From the NCBI RefSeq assembly GCF_010500215.1, contig NZ_JAAGOY010000007.1:652501-716500 (forward strand): DNA of 64,000 bases, written 5' to 3'. The position numbers were made by a program, and so were the translations under genes. The notes under the pieces are model-generated. The model made no database searches, was not told where the DNA came from, and saw nothing but the letters and a program-made list of their open reading frames with translations. This document shows, one piece after another, positions 34,757 through 45,236 of this stretch (the stretch's first letter is position 1; each line of letters opens with the position of its first letter). The DNA is from Aliiroseovarius sp. PrR006 (lineage in GTDB: Bacteria > Pseudomonadota > Alphaproteobacteria > Rhodobacterales > Rhodobacteraceae).

Positions 34757-35986
34757 TTACCCCTTCCCAATCGGCACCACGGTCTGATCCTCTTCCGTGA
34801 CCTCTTCGAAATCGAAATTGTCCAACCGTTTCGCGCGGTTGCCTGCTTTCTCGGCCGAAATCTTGATCTCCGAGATGTCCTTGGAAGCTTGGTGGAAATG
34901 CCGGTCGAGGTTCGCCACGCGGTCTCCCAAGCGCCCCACATCGGCGGACAGAAGGTGCAGTTCCTTGCGGATCGCGCCGGCCTGTTCACGCATCCGCGCG
35001 TCTTTCAGGATCGCGCGCATGGTGTTCAGGGTCGCCATGCAGGTGGTGGGCGAGACGATCCAGACGCGGGCCTCGAACCCTTCGCGGACCACCTCCGAGA
35101 AGTTGGCGTGCAGTTCGGCATAGACGGCTTCGGACGGCAGAAACATCAGCGCGCCGTCGGCGGTTTCGCCCTCGATGATGTATTTCTCGGAAATCGCTTT
35201 GATGTGGGCGCGCACGGCGGTTTTCATCGCGCGGGCGGCCAGCGCCAGCGCCTCCTGCGTTTCCGCCCGGCGCAGCGCCTCGTAAGCTTCCAGCGGGAAT
35301 TTCGAGTCGATCACGATGGGGCCGGGCGGGTTCGGCAGGTGGATCAGACAGTCCGCGCGTTTGCCGTTCGACAACGTCGCCTGCAGGTCATAGCTATCTT
35401 TCGGCAACGCCTTTGACACGATATCGGTCAGCTGGATTTCTCCAAACGCCCCGCGGGTTTGCTTGTTCGACAGAATATCCTGAAGGCTCAGAACGTCGCC
35501 AGACAGCCGGGTGATATTGTCCTGCGCCTTGTCGATCACCTTAAGCCGTTCCTGCAGCTGCGTCAGGCTTTCGGTGGTCTTCACCGTGTTGCCCTGAAGG
35601 CTTTCCTTCATCCGGTCTTGAAGCTCGGACATGGCGCGGGCAGATTTCATCGCGTTGTCGTGCAGGCGGTCATTCATCTGCTGCTGCACATGGGCCAAGC
35701 GGGTCTCCATCGCTTGCAGCACCTGCGCCTGCCCACTGGCCTGCGCGTCAGACACGGTCCGCAGCCCGCCCGACAATTGATCCTGTCCGGCACCCAACAC
35801 CTGCACCGCCTGCCCCAGACCGCCCATTTGAAGCGCCAAATCCTCGGCCACGCGGGTCGAACGGCCAGCGCGGCGCAGGACCACCACCAGCAGGATAAAC
35901 ATCAGAACCGCAAGCGCGATGCCGCCCAGCGTCAACAGCACCAGCGGATCCGAGAGGTCATAGGTCATGTCACCGATCTGGATCAT
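34757..35986 (-). CDS. rmuC: RmuC family DNA recombination protein
   Basis: 409 residues. One N-terminal membrane helix (about 13-35), a long coiled coil (about 45-165), and the RmuC nuclease-like domain with [11 protein letters not shown] near residue 258. The family limits inversions at repeats. The ATG overlaps the TGA of mutL (ATGA), so it is co-translated with a mismatch repair gene. The longer frame to 36055 lies inside mutL and is rejected. Confidence 0.94.
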   Translation of the reverse strand: MIQIGDMTYDLSDPLVLLTLGGIALAVLMFILLVVVLRRAGRSTRVAEDLALQMGGLGQAVQVLGAGQDQLSGGLRTVSDAQASGQAQVLQAMETRLAHVQQQMNDRLHDNAMKSARAMSELQDRMKESLQGNTVKTTESLTQLQERLKVIDKAQDNITRLSGDVLSLQDILSNKQTRGAFGEIQLTDIVSKALPKDSYDLQATLSNGKRADCLIHLPNPPGPIVIDSKFPLEAYEALRRAETQEALALAARAMKTAVRAHIKAISEKYIIEGETADGALMFLPSEAVYAELHANFSEVVREGFEARVWIVSPTTCMATLNTMRAILKDARMREQAGAIRKELHLLSADVGRLGDRVANLDRHFHQASKDISEIKISAEKAGNRAKRLDNFDFEEVTEEDQTVVPIGKG

Positions 35987-37845
35987 GTGCGTCCAAACAG
36001 CCTTTCGATATCTGCGAGCTTCAGCTCGACATAAGTGGGGCGCCCGTGGTTGCATTGGCCGGAATGGGGCGTGGCCTCCATCTCGCGCAGCAGGGCATTC
36101 ATTTCTTCGGGGCGCATCCAGCGGCCAGACCGGATCGAGCCGTGGCAGGCGACGCGGGACAGGACGGCCTCGATCTTGGCCTGCACCATGTTGCTGTCGC
36201 CCAGATCGGCCAATTCGTCCAGCACGTCTTTGATCATCGCAGTCGCGTTGATCTCGCCCAGAATGGCGGGGGTTTCGCGCACGGCGACGGCGTCTCCGCC
36301 GAAGGGCTCGATGACCAGCCCCATAGTGGCGAGGTTGTCTGCAACTTCAAGCAAACGGGCCACATCGCCCGCTGACAATTCCACGATCTCGGGGATCAGC
36401 AACGCCTGACGGGCGACTCCATTTTCCGCCATCTGGCGTTTCAGTTTTTCATAGACCAACCGTTCATGGGCGGCGTGTTGATCGACGATGACCATGCCGG
36501 TTTCGGTTTGAGCGATGATGTAGTTTTCATGCACCTGTGCACGGGCGGCACCCAAAGGAAGCGCCTCTTGCGGGGCTTCCTGTTCGGGCTCGACCACCGG
36601 ATCGAACCGGGCCGAGGGCGCGGACATTTCGGCGAAACCGGGTGCTTCCTGCACGGGCATCTGCGCCTGATAGGACGAGCGCATCGCGCCAAGGCTGGGG
36701 CGGTCCATCTGATAGACGCGGGGCTCGGTCGGCTCGGGCCGCATCGCACCCAGAGTCGCGCCTGCCACAGTCGTCGACGCGCGGTGGCCCGCATTCGCCA
36801 GCGCGTGCCGCAGCCCCGACACGATCAACCCACGCGCCACTCCGGGTTCGCGAAAGCGGACCTCGGATTTCGCAGGGTGGACGTTCACGTCGACCAGATG
36901 CGGATCGCAGCTGACAAACAGCGCCGCAGCCGGGTGGCGGTCGCGGGACAGGAAATCGAAATACGCCGCCCGCAACGCGCCGGTCAGCAGCTTGTCTTTC
37001 ACCGGGCGGCCATTCACGAACAGGAACTGCGCCACGACAGCCCCACGTGAATAGGTCGGCAGCGCGGCAAAGCCCGTCAGTCGGAGCCCTTCACGTTCGG
37101 CATCAATCGGGATGGCGTTTTCCGCGAAATCTCGTCCAAGGATCGTCGCCAATCGGCCCGAGAGCGCATCGAACATGTCGCCGGTTTCCGGATCTGCGCG
37201 GAAGGTCACGCGACCTTCGCCGCCACCGGACACATCGCGCAGAGTGAAGCCGATTTGCGGTTCGGCCATCGCGAGGCGTTTGACCACGTCGCTGATCGCC
37301 TGCGCCTCGGCCCGGTCGGTGCGCAGGAATTTCAGACGCGCGGGCGTGGCATAGAAAAGGTCGCGTAGTTCGACCACGGTGCCGCCAGACAGGGCCGCGG
37401 GTTTCACCGGGTCCATCTGTCCACCCGCCACGCGGATCATTGCGGCGTCAAAGCCTTGCGCGCGCGAGGTGATGGTCAAGCGGCCAACGGCACCGAGCGA
37501 GGGCAGCGCCTCGCCCCGGAAACCAAAGGTGTGGATGTCCAACAGGTCCGATCCGTCGATCTTCGAGGTCGCATGGCGCGACATGGCCAGCGCCAGATCG
37601 TCGGGCGCGATGCCGCAGCCATCATCACTCACACGGATCAGCGTCTTGCCACCATCAGCATAGGCGACCTCGATCCTTGTGGCGCCTGCATCAATGGCGT
37701 TCTCGACCAATTCCTTCACGGCCGAGGCCGGGCGTTCAACCACTTCACCCGCCGCAATCCGGTTGATTGCAGCATCATCCAACTGGCGGATAACGGGGCG
37801 GCGGACCAGCTGATCCGGGCTTATATGGGGGCTATCTTCGGGCAT
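35983..37845 (-). CDS. mutL: DNA mismatch repair protein MutL
   Basis: 620 residues from [10 protein letters not shown]-terminal GHKL ATPase with [10 protein letters not shown] (motif I), D-D-G-C-G-I (II) and T-F-G-F-R-G-E-A-L (III). A Pro/Glu-rich linker spans about 335-430. The C-terminal domain carries [12 protein letters not shown], the DQHA(x)2E(x)4E endonuclease site, so this MutL nicks DNA itself, as expected in bacteria lacking MutH. Followed by rmuC in an overlapping pair. Confidence 0.97.
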   Translation of the reverse strand: MPEDSPHISPDQLVRRPVIRQLDDAAINRIAAGEVVERPASAVKELVENAIDAGATRIEVAYADGGKTLIRVSDDGCGIAPDDLALAMSRHATSKIDGSDLLDIHTFGFRGEALPSLGAVGRLTITSRAQGFDAAMIRVAGGQMDPVKPAALSGGTVVELRDLFYATPARLKFLRTDRAEAQAISDVVKRLAMAEPQIGFTLRDVSGGGEGRVTFRADPETGDMFDALSGRLATILGRDFAENAIPIDAEREGLRLTGFAALPTYSRGAVVAQFLFVNGRPVKDKLLTGALRAAYFDFLSRDRHPAAALFVSCDPHLVDVNVHPAKSEVRFREPGVARGLIVSGLRHALANAGHRASTTVAGATLGAMRPEPTEPRVYQMDRPSLGAMRSSYQAQMPVQEAPGFAEMSAPSARFDPVVEPEQEAPQEALPLGAARAQVHENYIIAQTETGMVIVDQHAAHERLVYEKLKRQMAENGVARQALLIPEIVELSAGDVARLLEVADNLATMGLVIEPFGGDAVAVRETPAILGEINATAMIKDVLDELADLGDSNMVQAKIEAVLSRVACHGSIRSGRWMRPEEMNALLREMEATPHSGQCNHGRPTYVELKLADIERLFGRT

Positions 37846-37896
37846 ACCACAAGAACTAGCATATCTGCGTCCGATTCGACCATTCCGCAAATGGGC

Positions 37897-39207
37897 TTAA
37901 TTCGACACGACGCCTTCGGGCTGACCGACCACCACAAAGTGCAGCGCATCGGGCTGATACAGCTCGGATGCGACACGGTTTGCGTGCTCTAACGTGACCG
38001 CCATGATCTGATCATTCCGGGTCGCAATATAGTCGATTGGCAACCCAATCAGTTGCATCGACGCCATGATGTTGGCGATGTTGGCATTGCCGTCAAAGCG
38101 CAGCGGATAGGACCCCGTCAGATAGGTCTGCGCGGCGGTCAACTCTTCCTGCGTGATACCTTCATTGGCGATCTTCACCCATTCCTCGCGCACCACGTCG
38201 ATGGCCTGACCCATTACCGCGTTCTGGCTTGAGAACTGCCCAACCACGCTTTCGGTCCAATCCGCCGGGATCAGATAGGACCCGATTCCATAGGTCAGCC
38301 CGCGCTGGTTCCGGACCTGATTCATCAGGCGCGACAGCGAACTTGGCCCGCCCATAATCGTGTTCACCAGATAGGCTGCGAAGAAATCTGGGTCTTCGCG
38401 TTTGATGCCATCATGGCCAAACAGAGCGACAGATTGCGGCGTATCGAAGGGCACGACGGTGGTGCCTCCGGGCAGACCAAATTCGACCCGCTCTGGCATA
38501 TTGGCACCCGTCAGAGGCAAGCCCTCGAACAGCTGATCCATCAGCGGGCCCAGCTCGTCGGCGGTGATGTCCCCGACAGCAGCCACATAGACCCGGTCCA
38601 GCGCCATGGTGTCGCGATAGGCGTTCACAATATCCTCGCGGGTTAGCGCAGTAACGCTGTCGACCGTACCGCCATCGTAGCTGCCATAGGGGTGATCACC
38701 ATAGGCCGCAGCGTCAAACGCATCTGCGGCAAGCGAGCGCGGTTCCGTGGCGCGGGACGCCAGATGCGACAGAACCTGACCCCGCACGCGTTCCAGCGCT
38801 GTTTCGTTAAACGAAGGTGCGGTCAGGGCTTCGTGCAGCAGGGCCACGGCCTGATCGCGGTTTTCCGTCAGAAACTGCGCCGAGATCCCAATGCTGTCTT
38901 CCCCGCCTTCAAACCCGAACGAGGCCGCCAGTGCCTCGCGCGCTTCGGCAAAGCCCTGCGCGTCCATTTCGCCAGCGCCCTCTTCCAGAAGGCCCGCCAT
39001 CAGGTTCACGGCCCCGCGTTTGCCCGGACGATCCAGCACAGTGCCGCCCTGAAAACGGATTTCAAGCGCGGTGAACGGAAGGGCCGGCTCATGAACCAGC
39101 CATGCGACGTGACCGTTTTCCGAGGTCACTTCCTGAATGGCGACTTCGGCGCGGGCGGGAAAGGTCAGGGCGATTAGCCCCGCAAGAACAAGAGCGATTC
39201 GTTTCAT
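37897..39207 (-). CDS. M16 peptidase family protein without the HxxEH site (non-catalytic partner)
   Basis: 436 residues with a signal peptide (1-20, …FPARA). The M16 fold is recognisable, but the region that should hold HxxEH reads N-L-M-A-G-L-L-E-E-G, so zinc binding is lost. Its ATG overlaps the stop of the catalytic M16 gene (TAATG). Such active/inactive M16 pairs form heterodimers, as in mitochondrial processing peptidase-like proteins. Probably periplasmic; substrate unknown. Confidence 0.92.
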   Translation of the reverse strand: MKRIALVLAGLIALTFPARAEVAIQEVTSENGHVAWLVHEPALPFTALEIRFQGGTVLDRPGKRGAVNLMAGLLEEGAGEMDAQGFAEAREALAASFGFEGGEDSIGISAQFLTENRDQAVALLHEALTAPSFNETALERVRGQVLSHLASRATEPRSLAADAFDAAAYGDHPYGSYDGGTVDSVTALTREDIVNAYRDTMALDRVYVAAVGDITADELGPLMDQLFEGLPLTGANMPERVEFGLPGGTTVVPFDTPQSVALFGHDGIKREDPDFFAAYLVNTIMGGPSSLSRLMNQVRNQRGLTYGIGSYLIPADWTESVVGQFSSQNAVMGQAIDVVREEWVKIANEGITQEELTAAQTYLTGSYPLRFDGNANIANIMASMQLIGLPIDYIATRNDQIMAVTLEHANRVASELYQPDALHFVVVGQPEGVVSN

Positions 39208-40541
39208 TACATGTCCTCTCCGCCTTCGGGCACCAGCCAGCCGGTTACGGCCCGGCGGTCGTCAAACAGGTTCCGCGCGGCCTCCATCACGTCTTCGGGC
39301 GTCACCGCCTGCAGCACCTCGGGCCACGCCTGCACATCTTCGATCGTCAGGCCCGAGGTCAGCGCTTCGCCATAGCGTTCGGCGCGCGCCATCACGTTGT
39401 CCTGCGCATAAATGTCGCCCGCACGGATCTGGAATTTCACCCGCTCGAATTGCTCCGCGTCGATGCCGGTCTCAAGAAACGCGGCGATCTCGCGATCCAG
39501 CGCGGCCTCTGCGTCTTTCATCGATACATCCGCAGTGGGCATGACGACGAGCGTGAAGCTGGTGTCATCCAACGACACCGCGCCATAGCCCGCCCCCGCA
39601 TAAACCGCGATCTGTTCGTCAAACTGCAACGCCCGCCCAAGGACCGAGGTCGCGCCATTGCCGCCAAGGATCTCGGCCAGATAGACCAGCGCGGCGGCCT
39701 CTTCCTGCGCGCCACTGTCACGCTCGGGCGCTTGATAACGGCGTAGCAAATAGGGTTGCGCCACGCGCGGATCTGCAAAGCGCAGACGGCGTTCGGCCAG
39801 TTGTGGGGGGTCCTGCACGCGCGCGCGTTTAACCAGATTGGGCGTGGGTGCCAGCGGGCCGTAATGGGTCTTCGCCAGGTTCAGCACCTCGTCCGGGGCA
39901 ACGTCACCCGCCACCACCAAAACAGCATTGTTGGGGGCATAGAATCTTTCATAAAACGCCAAAGCATCTTCGCGCGACAGGTTCTCCATCTCGTGCCGCC
40001 AACCGATGACCGGGATGCCATAGGGGTGGTTCAGATGAGCCGCAGCAAGAAGCTGCTCGCGAAACAGGGCGCTGGGGTCACTGTCGGTGCGCTGCGCGCG
40101 TTCCTCCAAAATCACGTCGCGCTCGGTGGCGATGTCGTCTTCGGACAGAATCAGATTGCGCACGCGATCCGATTCCATTTCCATCATCAGACCCAAGCGA
40201 TCCGCCGCGACGCGCTGGAAATAGGCCGTATAGTCCTGCGAAGTGAACGCATTGTCCGACCCTCCGTTTTCTGCCACCACACGGCTGAGCGCACCAGCTT
40301 CATAATTCTCGGTCTCTTTGAACAGCAGGTGCTCAAGGAAATGGGCGACGCCAGACACGCCGGGCTGTTCATCTGCCGCCCCGGCACGATACCACAGCAT
40401 GTGGACAACGACGGGGGCGCGGTGATCTTCGATCACGACGACCTCAAGCCCGTTATCCAGCGTGAAATGGCTGACATCGTCCTTGGCAACCGCGGGTACA
40501 CCCAGCCCGATTGCCAACAATCCTGCAAGAATGAAACGCAT
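39207..40541 (-). CDS. M16 zinc metallopeptidase, catalytic subunit
   Basis: 444 residues from the ATG after AAGGAG; the longer frame to 40604 is rejected. Signal peptide (1-19, …GVPAVA). The inverted zinc motif H67-F-L-E70-H71 is intact, with a third-ligand glutamate expected about 75 residues on. The C-terminal M16 domain has the usual P-x-L-x-R-R-Y-region (Y-L-L-R-R-Y-Q-A-P). Forms an operon with the non-catalytic M16 gene and probably a clam-shaped heterodimer in the periplasm. Confidence 0.94.
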   Translation of the reverse strand: MRFILAGLLAIGLGVPAVAKDDVSHFTLDNGLEVVVIEDHRAPVVVHMLWYRAGAADEQPGVSGVAHFLEHLLFKETENYEAGALSRVVAENGGSDNAFTSQDYTAYFQRVAADRLGLMMEMESDRVRNLILSEDDIATERDVILEERAQRTDSDPSALFREQLLAAAHLNHPYGIPVIGWRHEMENLSREDALAFYERFYAPNNAVLVVAGDVAPDEVLNLAKTHYGPLAPTPNLVKRARVQDPPQLAERRLRFADPRVAQPYLLRRYQAPERDSGAQEEAAALVYLAEILGGNGATSVLGRALQFDEQIAVYAGAGYGAVSLDDTSFTLVVMPTADVSMKDAEAALDREIAAFLETGIDAEQFERVKFQIRAGDIYAQDNVMARAERYGEALTSGLTIEDVQAWPEVLQAVTPEDVMEAARNLFDDRRAVTGWLVPEGGEDM

Positions 40542-40642
40542 ATAATGCTCCTTCCGTGTCGGATTAGAATTATCCACCCCTGCACCCGCTTCAAGCCTTG
40601 GCAACGCAGATGTGATCGAGGTTAACCCCGCGCACGACCCGA

Positions 40643-40667
40643 AAACGAAAAAGGGCCCGAAGGCCCG
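40643..40667 (-). terminator. terminator after the DUF3035 lipoprotein gene
   Basis: On the minus strand GGGCC-TTCG-GGCCC (UUCG tetraloop) is followed by TTTTTCGTTTT, 14 bp past the stop. Confidence 0.85.
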
Positions 40668-40680
40668 ATTCTGTCACGCT

Positions 40681-41208
40681 TTAGCGATCAGTCACCGCCT
40701 CGGGCGGGGCAGCCGGGGTCCAGATACCCAGACGGCGCAGGCGTTCCAGTTCAAGATGCTGGTTCAGATGCATGGCCTCATATGCGCGGTAATAGACGTT
40801 CACGTTGAACAGGCGCTCCAGCACGCGGCCTTTGTTGTCGCGGCGCCATTCAAGGTCTGATGCGGCCAGAACCTCGCGGATATTCGCCGACACGCCATAA
40901 CGACTGGCCGCGCTGACCAGCGCACCCTCTCCGCGACGAAGCTTGCCCGAACCCAGATTGCCACCCAGTGCTGCAATCGCATCTGCCTGCGGTGTCGGAT
41001 CGGTCAGGTTCGACTGACCCGGCGTAGGTGCTGGCAGATCGGTATAGTTTTTCGGTTCTTGCAGGGGTTTCGTCGGCAGAATCGCAAACTCGTCCGGGCC
41101 ATCCTGAGTTGCACGCAGGTTCATTAGCGATGGTTCGCCTTTGGAACATGCAGCCAGCCCAATAATGATGGCGCCAATAGTCAGAAATTTAACAGACGAA
41201 ACACGCAT
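40681..41208 (-). CDS. DUF3035 lipoprotein
   Basis: 175 residues from MRVSSVKF. Lipobox L-A-A-C with the cysteine at residue 21, so outer-membrane or inner-membrane lipoprotein. The proline-rich middle (P-T-K-P-L-Q-E-P) and the DUF3035 core are typical of an alphaproteobacterial family of unknown role. Directly downstream of lspA, the signal peptidase that processes lipoproteins, and probably co-transcribed with it (57 bp gap). Confidence 0.88.
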   Translation of the reverse strand: MRVSSVKFLTIGAIIIGLAACSKGEPSLMNLRATQDGPDEFAILPTKPLQEPKNYTDLPAPTPGQSNLTDPTPQADAIAALGGNLGSGKLRRGEGALVSAASRYGVSANIREVLAASDLEWRRDNKGRVLERLFNVNVYYRAYEAMHLNQHLELERLRRLGIWTPAAPPEAVTDR

Positions 41209-41265
41209 TTCACGCCCAATCCCCAAGGTAATCTATGGGTTTATTAGCCCATCTGGAAAGCCGCG

Positions 41266-41742
41266 TCACGGGGTCTTGTTGGACGAGGCGAAAAGAACCA
41301 GGCCGATGGCCCCCGCAAAGACGAAAATATCCGCGACATTAAAGGAATAGGGGTTCTGGATTCCGCAGCACGAGGTGTTCAGAAAGTCGACAACCGCGCC
41401 GTAATAGATACGGTCCACAACGTTGCCCAGCGCGCCGCCGACAAGCAACCCGACCGAGATCTGGCCCAGCTTCCCGACCTGTTCTTTCACGACCCACCAG
41501 ATAACCCAGACGGCAATGATCACAGCGACTGCGATCAGGATCCAGCGGGTGACGCTTGGATCTGCACCGCCAAAGAGGCCGAAGTTGATGCCGGTGTTCC
41601 AACCCATCTGATAGACCAGATAGGGTGGCCAAATCTGGACCACCTTAACGTGGTCCAAATCAAGGATGTATAGCGCATGATACTTGGTCAGCTGATCCAG
41701 CAGGAACGCCACCAGTGCCGATATGCCAATCACGCGCATCAT
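41266..41742 (-). CDS. lspA: lipoprotein signal peptidase
   Basis: Inner-membrane aspartyl peptidase that cleaves prolipoproteins. 158 residues with four membrane helices. The catalytic aspartates are D119 in V-V-D-F and D138 in N-V-A-D, 19 residues apart as in E. coli (D124, D143). G-N-V-V-D-R precedes them. Two consecutive ATG codons begin the gene; either could be used. 4 bp after purH on the same strand. Confidence 0.97.
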   Translation of the reverse strand: MMRVIGISALVAFLLDQLTKYHALYILDLDHVKVVQIWPPYLVYQMGWNTGINFGLFGGADPSVTRWILIAVAVIIAVWVIWWVVKEQVGKLGQISVGLLVGGALGNVVDRIYYGAVVDFLNTSCCGIQNPYSFNVADIFVFAGAIGLVLFASSNKTP

Positions 41743-41746
41743 GGGC

Positions 41747-43336
41747 TTAGTGCCGGAAGTGGCGCATGCCAGTGAAGACCATGGCCAGCCCAGCTTCGTT
41801 GGCCGCGTCGATCACTTCCTGATCGCGCATCGATCCACCTGGCTGGATCACGCAAGTACCACCCGCAGCGGCTGCTTCCAGCAGACCGTCGGGGAACGGG
41901 AAGAACGCATCCGAAGCCACGGCAGACCCCTTGGCCAAGCTTTCATCCAGACCCAGCTCAGCCGCCATACGCTCGGCTTTCGAAGCGGCAACGTTGGCAC
42001 TGTCCAGACGGCTCATCTGGCCCGCACCCACGCCCACGGTGGCTTGGTCTTTCACGTAGACGATGGCGTTCGACTTGACGTGCTTGGCAACTTTCCAGGC
42101 AAACAGCAGGTCTTGCATCTGCGCGTCGGTCGGCGCTTTCTCGGTCACCACTTTCAGGTCATCCATGCCGACATAGCCTACGTCTTTATCCTGCACCAGA
42201 ACGCCGCCGCCCACTTGTTTGTAAGCAGTCAGAGCCGCACGCGTGTCAGGCAAACCATCGGTCAGCAGCAGACGCAGGTTCTTCTTAGCTGCGAAGATTT
42301 CTTTGGCTTCATCCGACGCACCCGGGGCAATCACGACCTCGGTAAAGATCTCGACGATCTTGGTGGCGGTTTCCGCGTCCAGCGGCTGGTTCAGCGCAAC
42401 AATGCCCCCGAATGCCGAGGTACGGTCGCAGTCAAACGCCTTCTGATAGGCCTCGACCAGCGTCGCGCCTTGGGCCACACCACAGGGGTTGGCGTGCTTG
42501 ATGATGGCAACGGCGGGACTGACAGCGGGATCAAATTCGGCGACCAGTTCAAAGGCAGCGTCAGTGTCGTTGATGTTGTTGTAGGACAGTTCCTTGCCCT
42601 GCAGCTGGGTCGCGGTCGCCACACCGGGACGGTTCGATCCGTCGGTATAGAAGGCCGCTTTCTGGTGGCTGTTCTCGCCATAGCGCAAAGTCTGCTTCAG
42701 CTCGCCTGCAAAGGCACGACGGCGCGGAGCTTCCAGCTCCAGCGCACCAGCCATCCACGACGACACAGCCGCGTCATACGCACCGGTGCGGGCATAGGCG
42801 ATTTGGGCCTGACGCTGACGGAATGCGTACGAGGTCTGGCCCTCGTTGCCATCCAGCTCGGCCAGCAGCGTGTCATAATCCTGCACGTCCACGATCACGT
42901 TCACGAAGGCATGGTTCTTGGCAGCTGCGCGGATCATGGCCGGGCCACCGATGTCGATGTTTTCGATGCAGGTGTCATAGTCAGCACCCTTGGCGACGGT
43001 TTCCTCAAACGGATAGAGGTTCACCACCAGCAGATCGATCGCGCCGATCCCGTGTTCATCCATCGAGGCGACATGCGCGTCGTTGTCGCGAAGCGCCAGC
43101 AGACCGCCATGCACCATCGGATGCAGCGTCTTTACGCGGCCGTCCATCATTTCGGGAAAACCGGTGACATCAGCCACGTCTTTCACGGCGACGCCAGCGT
43201 CGCGCAGGGCTTTGGCGGAACCGCCAGTCGACAGGATCTCGACCCCGCGGGCTTCCAGCGCCTGGCCCAATTCGATCAGGCCGGTCTTGTCGGATACGGA
43301 AATCAGCGCGCGGCGCACGGGATGAAGGTCGGTCAT
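41747..43336 (-). CDS. purH: bifunctional AICAR formyltransferase / IMP cyclohydrolase
   Basis: 529 residues, the standard length. Completes IMP synthesis: formylates AICAR, then closes the ring. N-terminal MGS-like cyclohydrolase domain (S-V-S-D-K-T-G near residue 12, S-T-G-G-S near 36), C-terminal transformylase domain with K-H-A-N-P-C-G near 268. Cytosolic. Operon order heparinase-like gene, purH, lspA, DUF3035 is continuous on this strand. Confidence 0.98.
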   Translation of the reverse strand: MTDLHPVRRALISVSDKTGLIELGQALEARGVEILSTGGSAKALRDAGVAVKDVADVTGFPEMMDGRVKTLHPMVHGGLLALRDNDAHVASMDEHGIGAIDLLVVNLYPFEETVAKGADYDTCIENIDIGGPAMIRAAAKNHAFVNVIVDVQDYDTLLAELDGNEGQTSYAFRQRQAQIAYARTGAYDAAVSSWMAGALELEAPRRRAFAGELKQTLRYGENSHQKAAFYTDGSNRPGVATATQLQGKELSYNNINDTDAAFELVAEFDPAVSPAVAIIKHANPCGVAQGATLVEAYQKAFDCDRTSAFGGIVALNQPLDAETATKIVEIFTEVVIAPGASDEAKEIFAAKKNLRLLLTDGLPDTRAALTAYKQVGGGVLVQDKDVGYVGMDDLKVVTEKAPTDAQMQDLLFAWKVAKHVKSNAIVYVKDQATVGVGAGQMSRLDSANVAASKAERMAAELGLDESLAKGSAVASDAFFPFPDGLLEAAAAGGTCVIQPGGSMRDQEVIDAANEAGLAMVFTGMRHFRH

Positions 43337-43366
43337 GTCAGTTGGCCCCCCAAGGCCTGAAATCTG

Positions 43367-45154
43367 TTAATTTGGCAGCTCCGACCGGTCGCCCGTTTCA
43401 AGGTCACGCAAAACCGTTGGGGTGTCTTGCGCCTTGGCCAGCGTCCAGCGGATGCGTGTCGCATAGTCCATTGCGACGCCCGAGAGAACCACTTGTTTTG
43501 TTTTTCGGGGCTTCAGACGTGACTTTTCCAAATAAATGCTGCTTTGCAGCATCAGTTCACCGCCCCCTTCGAAGCGGAAGACCCAAATCTCGCCAGAGCG
43601 CAGCGCCAAGGAAATCGCCGTGCCCCCCATATCAAGAGTTGCGTCAACCTCGGGGTGTAGGTGGAATCGCAAGGTGAAGGGCACGCCTTGCAGCGAGGTA
43701 TCGTCTAGTGCAGCGTCAAATACCTTTTGATCGGCGTCGGTGACCGCGGCCAAGGTGTCTTCGCCAGACAACTCGCGCCCCGACACGTTCAGCTCCAACT
43801 TGCGCATATGGGTCAAACCGTGGGTCGCGACATATCCATCATGGGCAGCCACAATGCCGTTTGTTCCGACACCAACAACGCGCTCCAGTGGCACCTGCTT
43901 TGGGGTCTGCACTAGGAAAGTCCGCTCGATCCCGTCCAGCACCTGTGGCGCGGTCAGCCGCGAAGATGACATGCCCGTCACACCCAACACGGAATGCGAT
44001 GGCGTGGCGCGACCCGCTTTGTGCCATTCAGGCCCAAACTGCACACCAGATCCGCAGTTCACGATCACAGGGCGCCGGCCCGAGGTCAGCTCAAACGCCA
44101 AGGTCGACGCGTGCCCATTGGCCGAGGCATTCCCAACAGGCGGCGGCGCGCCGTCCATGATCACACTGGTGCGTCCGGCAGATAGGCGGGCATAGCCCAT
44201 CGCCAATCCTTCGTTCACGCCAGCCCGCACGCCCGAATTCGCCAGCGCGTGATCCAAACGGCCATCCAACCCGCGTCCGCCACCGTGGAAACGGGCCAGC
44301 CCGCCATCGGCATGCCGTAGCGCGCGCAAGGTCGGCGCGATCCGGTTGATGGCCTCCAGATGGGCGGGTTCCGGCTCGCGATCACTTTCGCGCAGGGTCA
44401 GCGCGGCCCAATTCAGAAGGGTGAAGACCTCAAGCAGCTCTTCGGGGTTCCGGGTCGGGATACCACCCTGATCATCAATCTGGTCGGTGCATTCCCGCGC
44501 CAAGGCCTGAATGGCGGCCTCCACATGAACATCAACACCGGTCAGGCTGAACCCGGCATAGATCAGCCCCGTCAAAGCCTCGAACCTCGGCAGGCCGGGT
44601 GTCGCGCCGCGCCAACGGCGGGCTAGAAACAGGGTTTGTTGCCCCAGGGATCGGAAAAACCACTTGCTTTGTTCGGATGACATGCCCCGCATCAGAAACA
44701 ACGCATGGCTTATCCAGCGGATCAGTCGCCGCCCGGTCAAATCCGGAGTCCACCCTTCACCGCGCCCGGCGCCATAGGCATCGATCCAGCCAAACATCCA
44801 TTCTTGCGCACGCTCGCGGGCCTCGGTGTCACCAACGCTGGCCAGATCATCCAGCCAGGCGAAGCCTTGGGTTTCTTCGATAAACGCAGGATTGGGCGGC
44901 GAAATATCCCACAGCATGTAGTCTGGCGCATTCACCAGATGCCCGGCGAACAAGAAATTCCCCGCCAAAAGCTGTTTGCCACGCGCAAACGATCCGATCG
45001 TGCGCGGTTCCGGTTGCGACACAAACCCCGCCGCAGGCCGCGCCCGCGCCGCCCGTTTTGCGTGCCAACGATTTGAAAATCGGGTGCCTAACCCGGAAGA
45101 ACCGATCTGTGGAGCCACAGCGCGCCTCGCCTCATGTAACTTGCTCGTGGTCAT
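43367..45154 (-). CDS. heparinase II/III family protein
   Basis: 595 residues from MTTSKLHEA. N-terminal alpha/alpha toroid (about 90-330) and C-terminal beta-sandwich of the heparinase II/III fold, with R-G-E-G-W-T-P and the H-S-V-L-G region that often holds active-site residues. No signal peptide visible, so a cytoplasmic place is possible, unusual for a polysaccharide lyase. Conserved between rsmB and purH in roseobacters as I recall. Substrate unknown; glycosaminoglycan cleavage should not be assumed. Confidence 0.88.
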   Translation of the reverse strand: MTTSKLHEARRAVAPQIGSSGLGTRFSNRWHAKRAARARPAAGFVSQPEPRTIGSFARGKQLLAGNFLFAGHLVNAPDYMLWDISPPNPAFIEETQGFAWLDDLASVGDTEARERAQEWMFGWIDAYGAGRGEGWTPDLTGRRLIRWISHALFLMRGMSSEQSKWFFRSLGQQTLFLARRWRGATPGLPRFEALTGLIYAGFSLTGVDVHVEAAIQALARECTDQIDDQGGIPTRNPEELLEVFTLLNWAALTLRESDREPEPAHLEAINRIAPTLRALRHADGGLARFHGGGRGLDGRLDHALANSGVRAGVNEGLAMGYARLSAGRTSVIMDGAPPPVGNASANGHASTLAFELTSGRRPVIVNCGSGVQFGPEWHKAGRATPSHSVLGVTGMSSSRLTAPQVLDGIERTFLVQTPKQVPLERVVGVGTNGIVAAHDGYVATHGLTHMRKLELNVSGRELSGEDTLAAVTDADQKVFDAALDDTSLQGVPFTLRFHLHPEVDATLDMGGTAISLALRSGEIWVFRFEGGGELMLQSSIYLEKSRLKPRKTKQVVLSGVAMDYATRIRWTLAKAQDTPTVLRDLETGDRSELPN

Positions 45155-45236
45155 TTTGACCCGCCCCTCTGTGTGGGCTTTGGCAAAGCATACCAAGACG
45201 GCCTGCGCCTGTCATGGCGAAATCTGGGGCGCGTGA

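Noticed and set aside
41723-43360. 545-residue plus-strand open frame
   Set aside because: It is antisense to purH and has no recognised domain.
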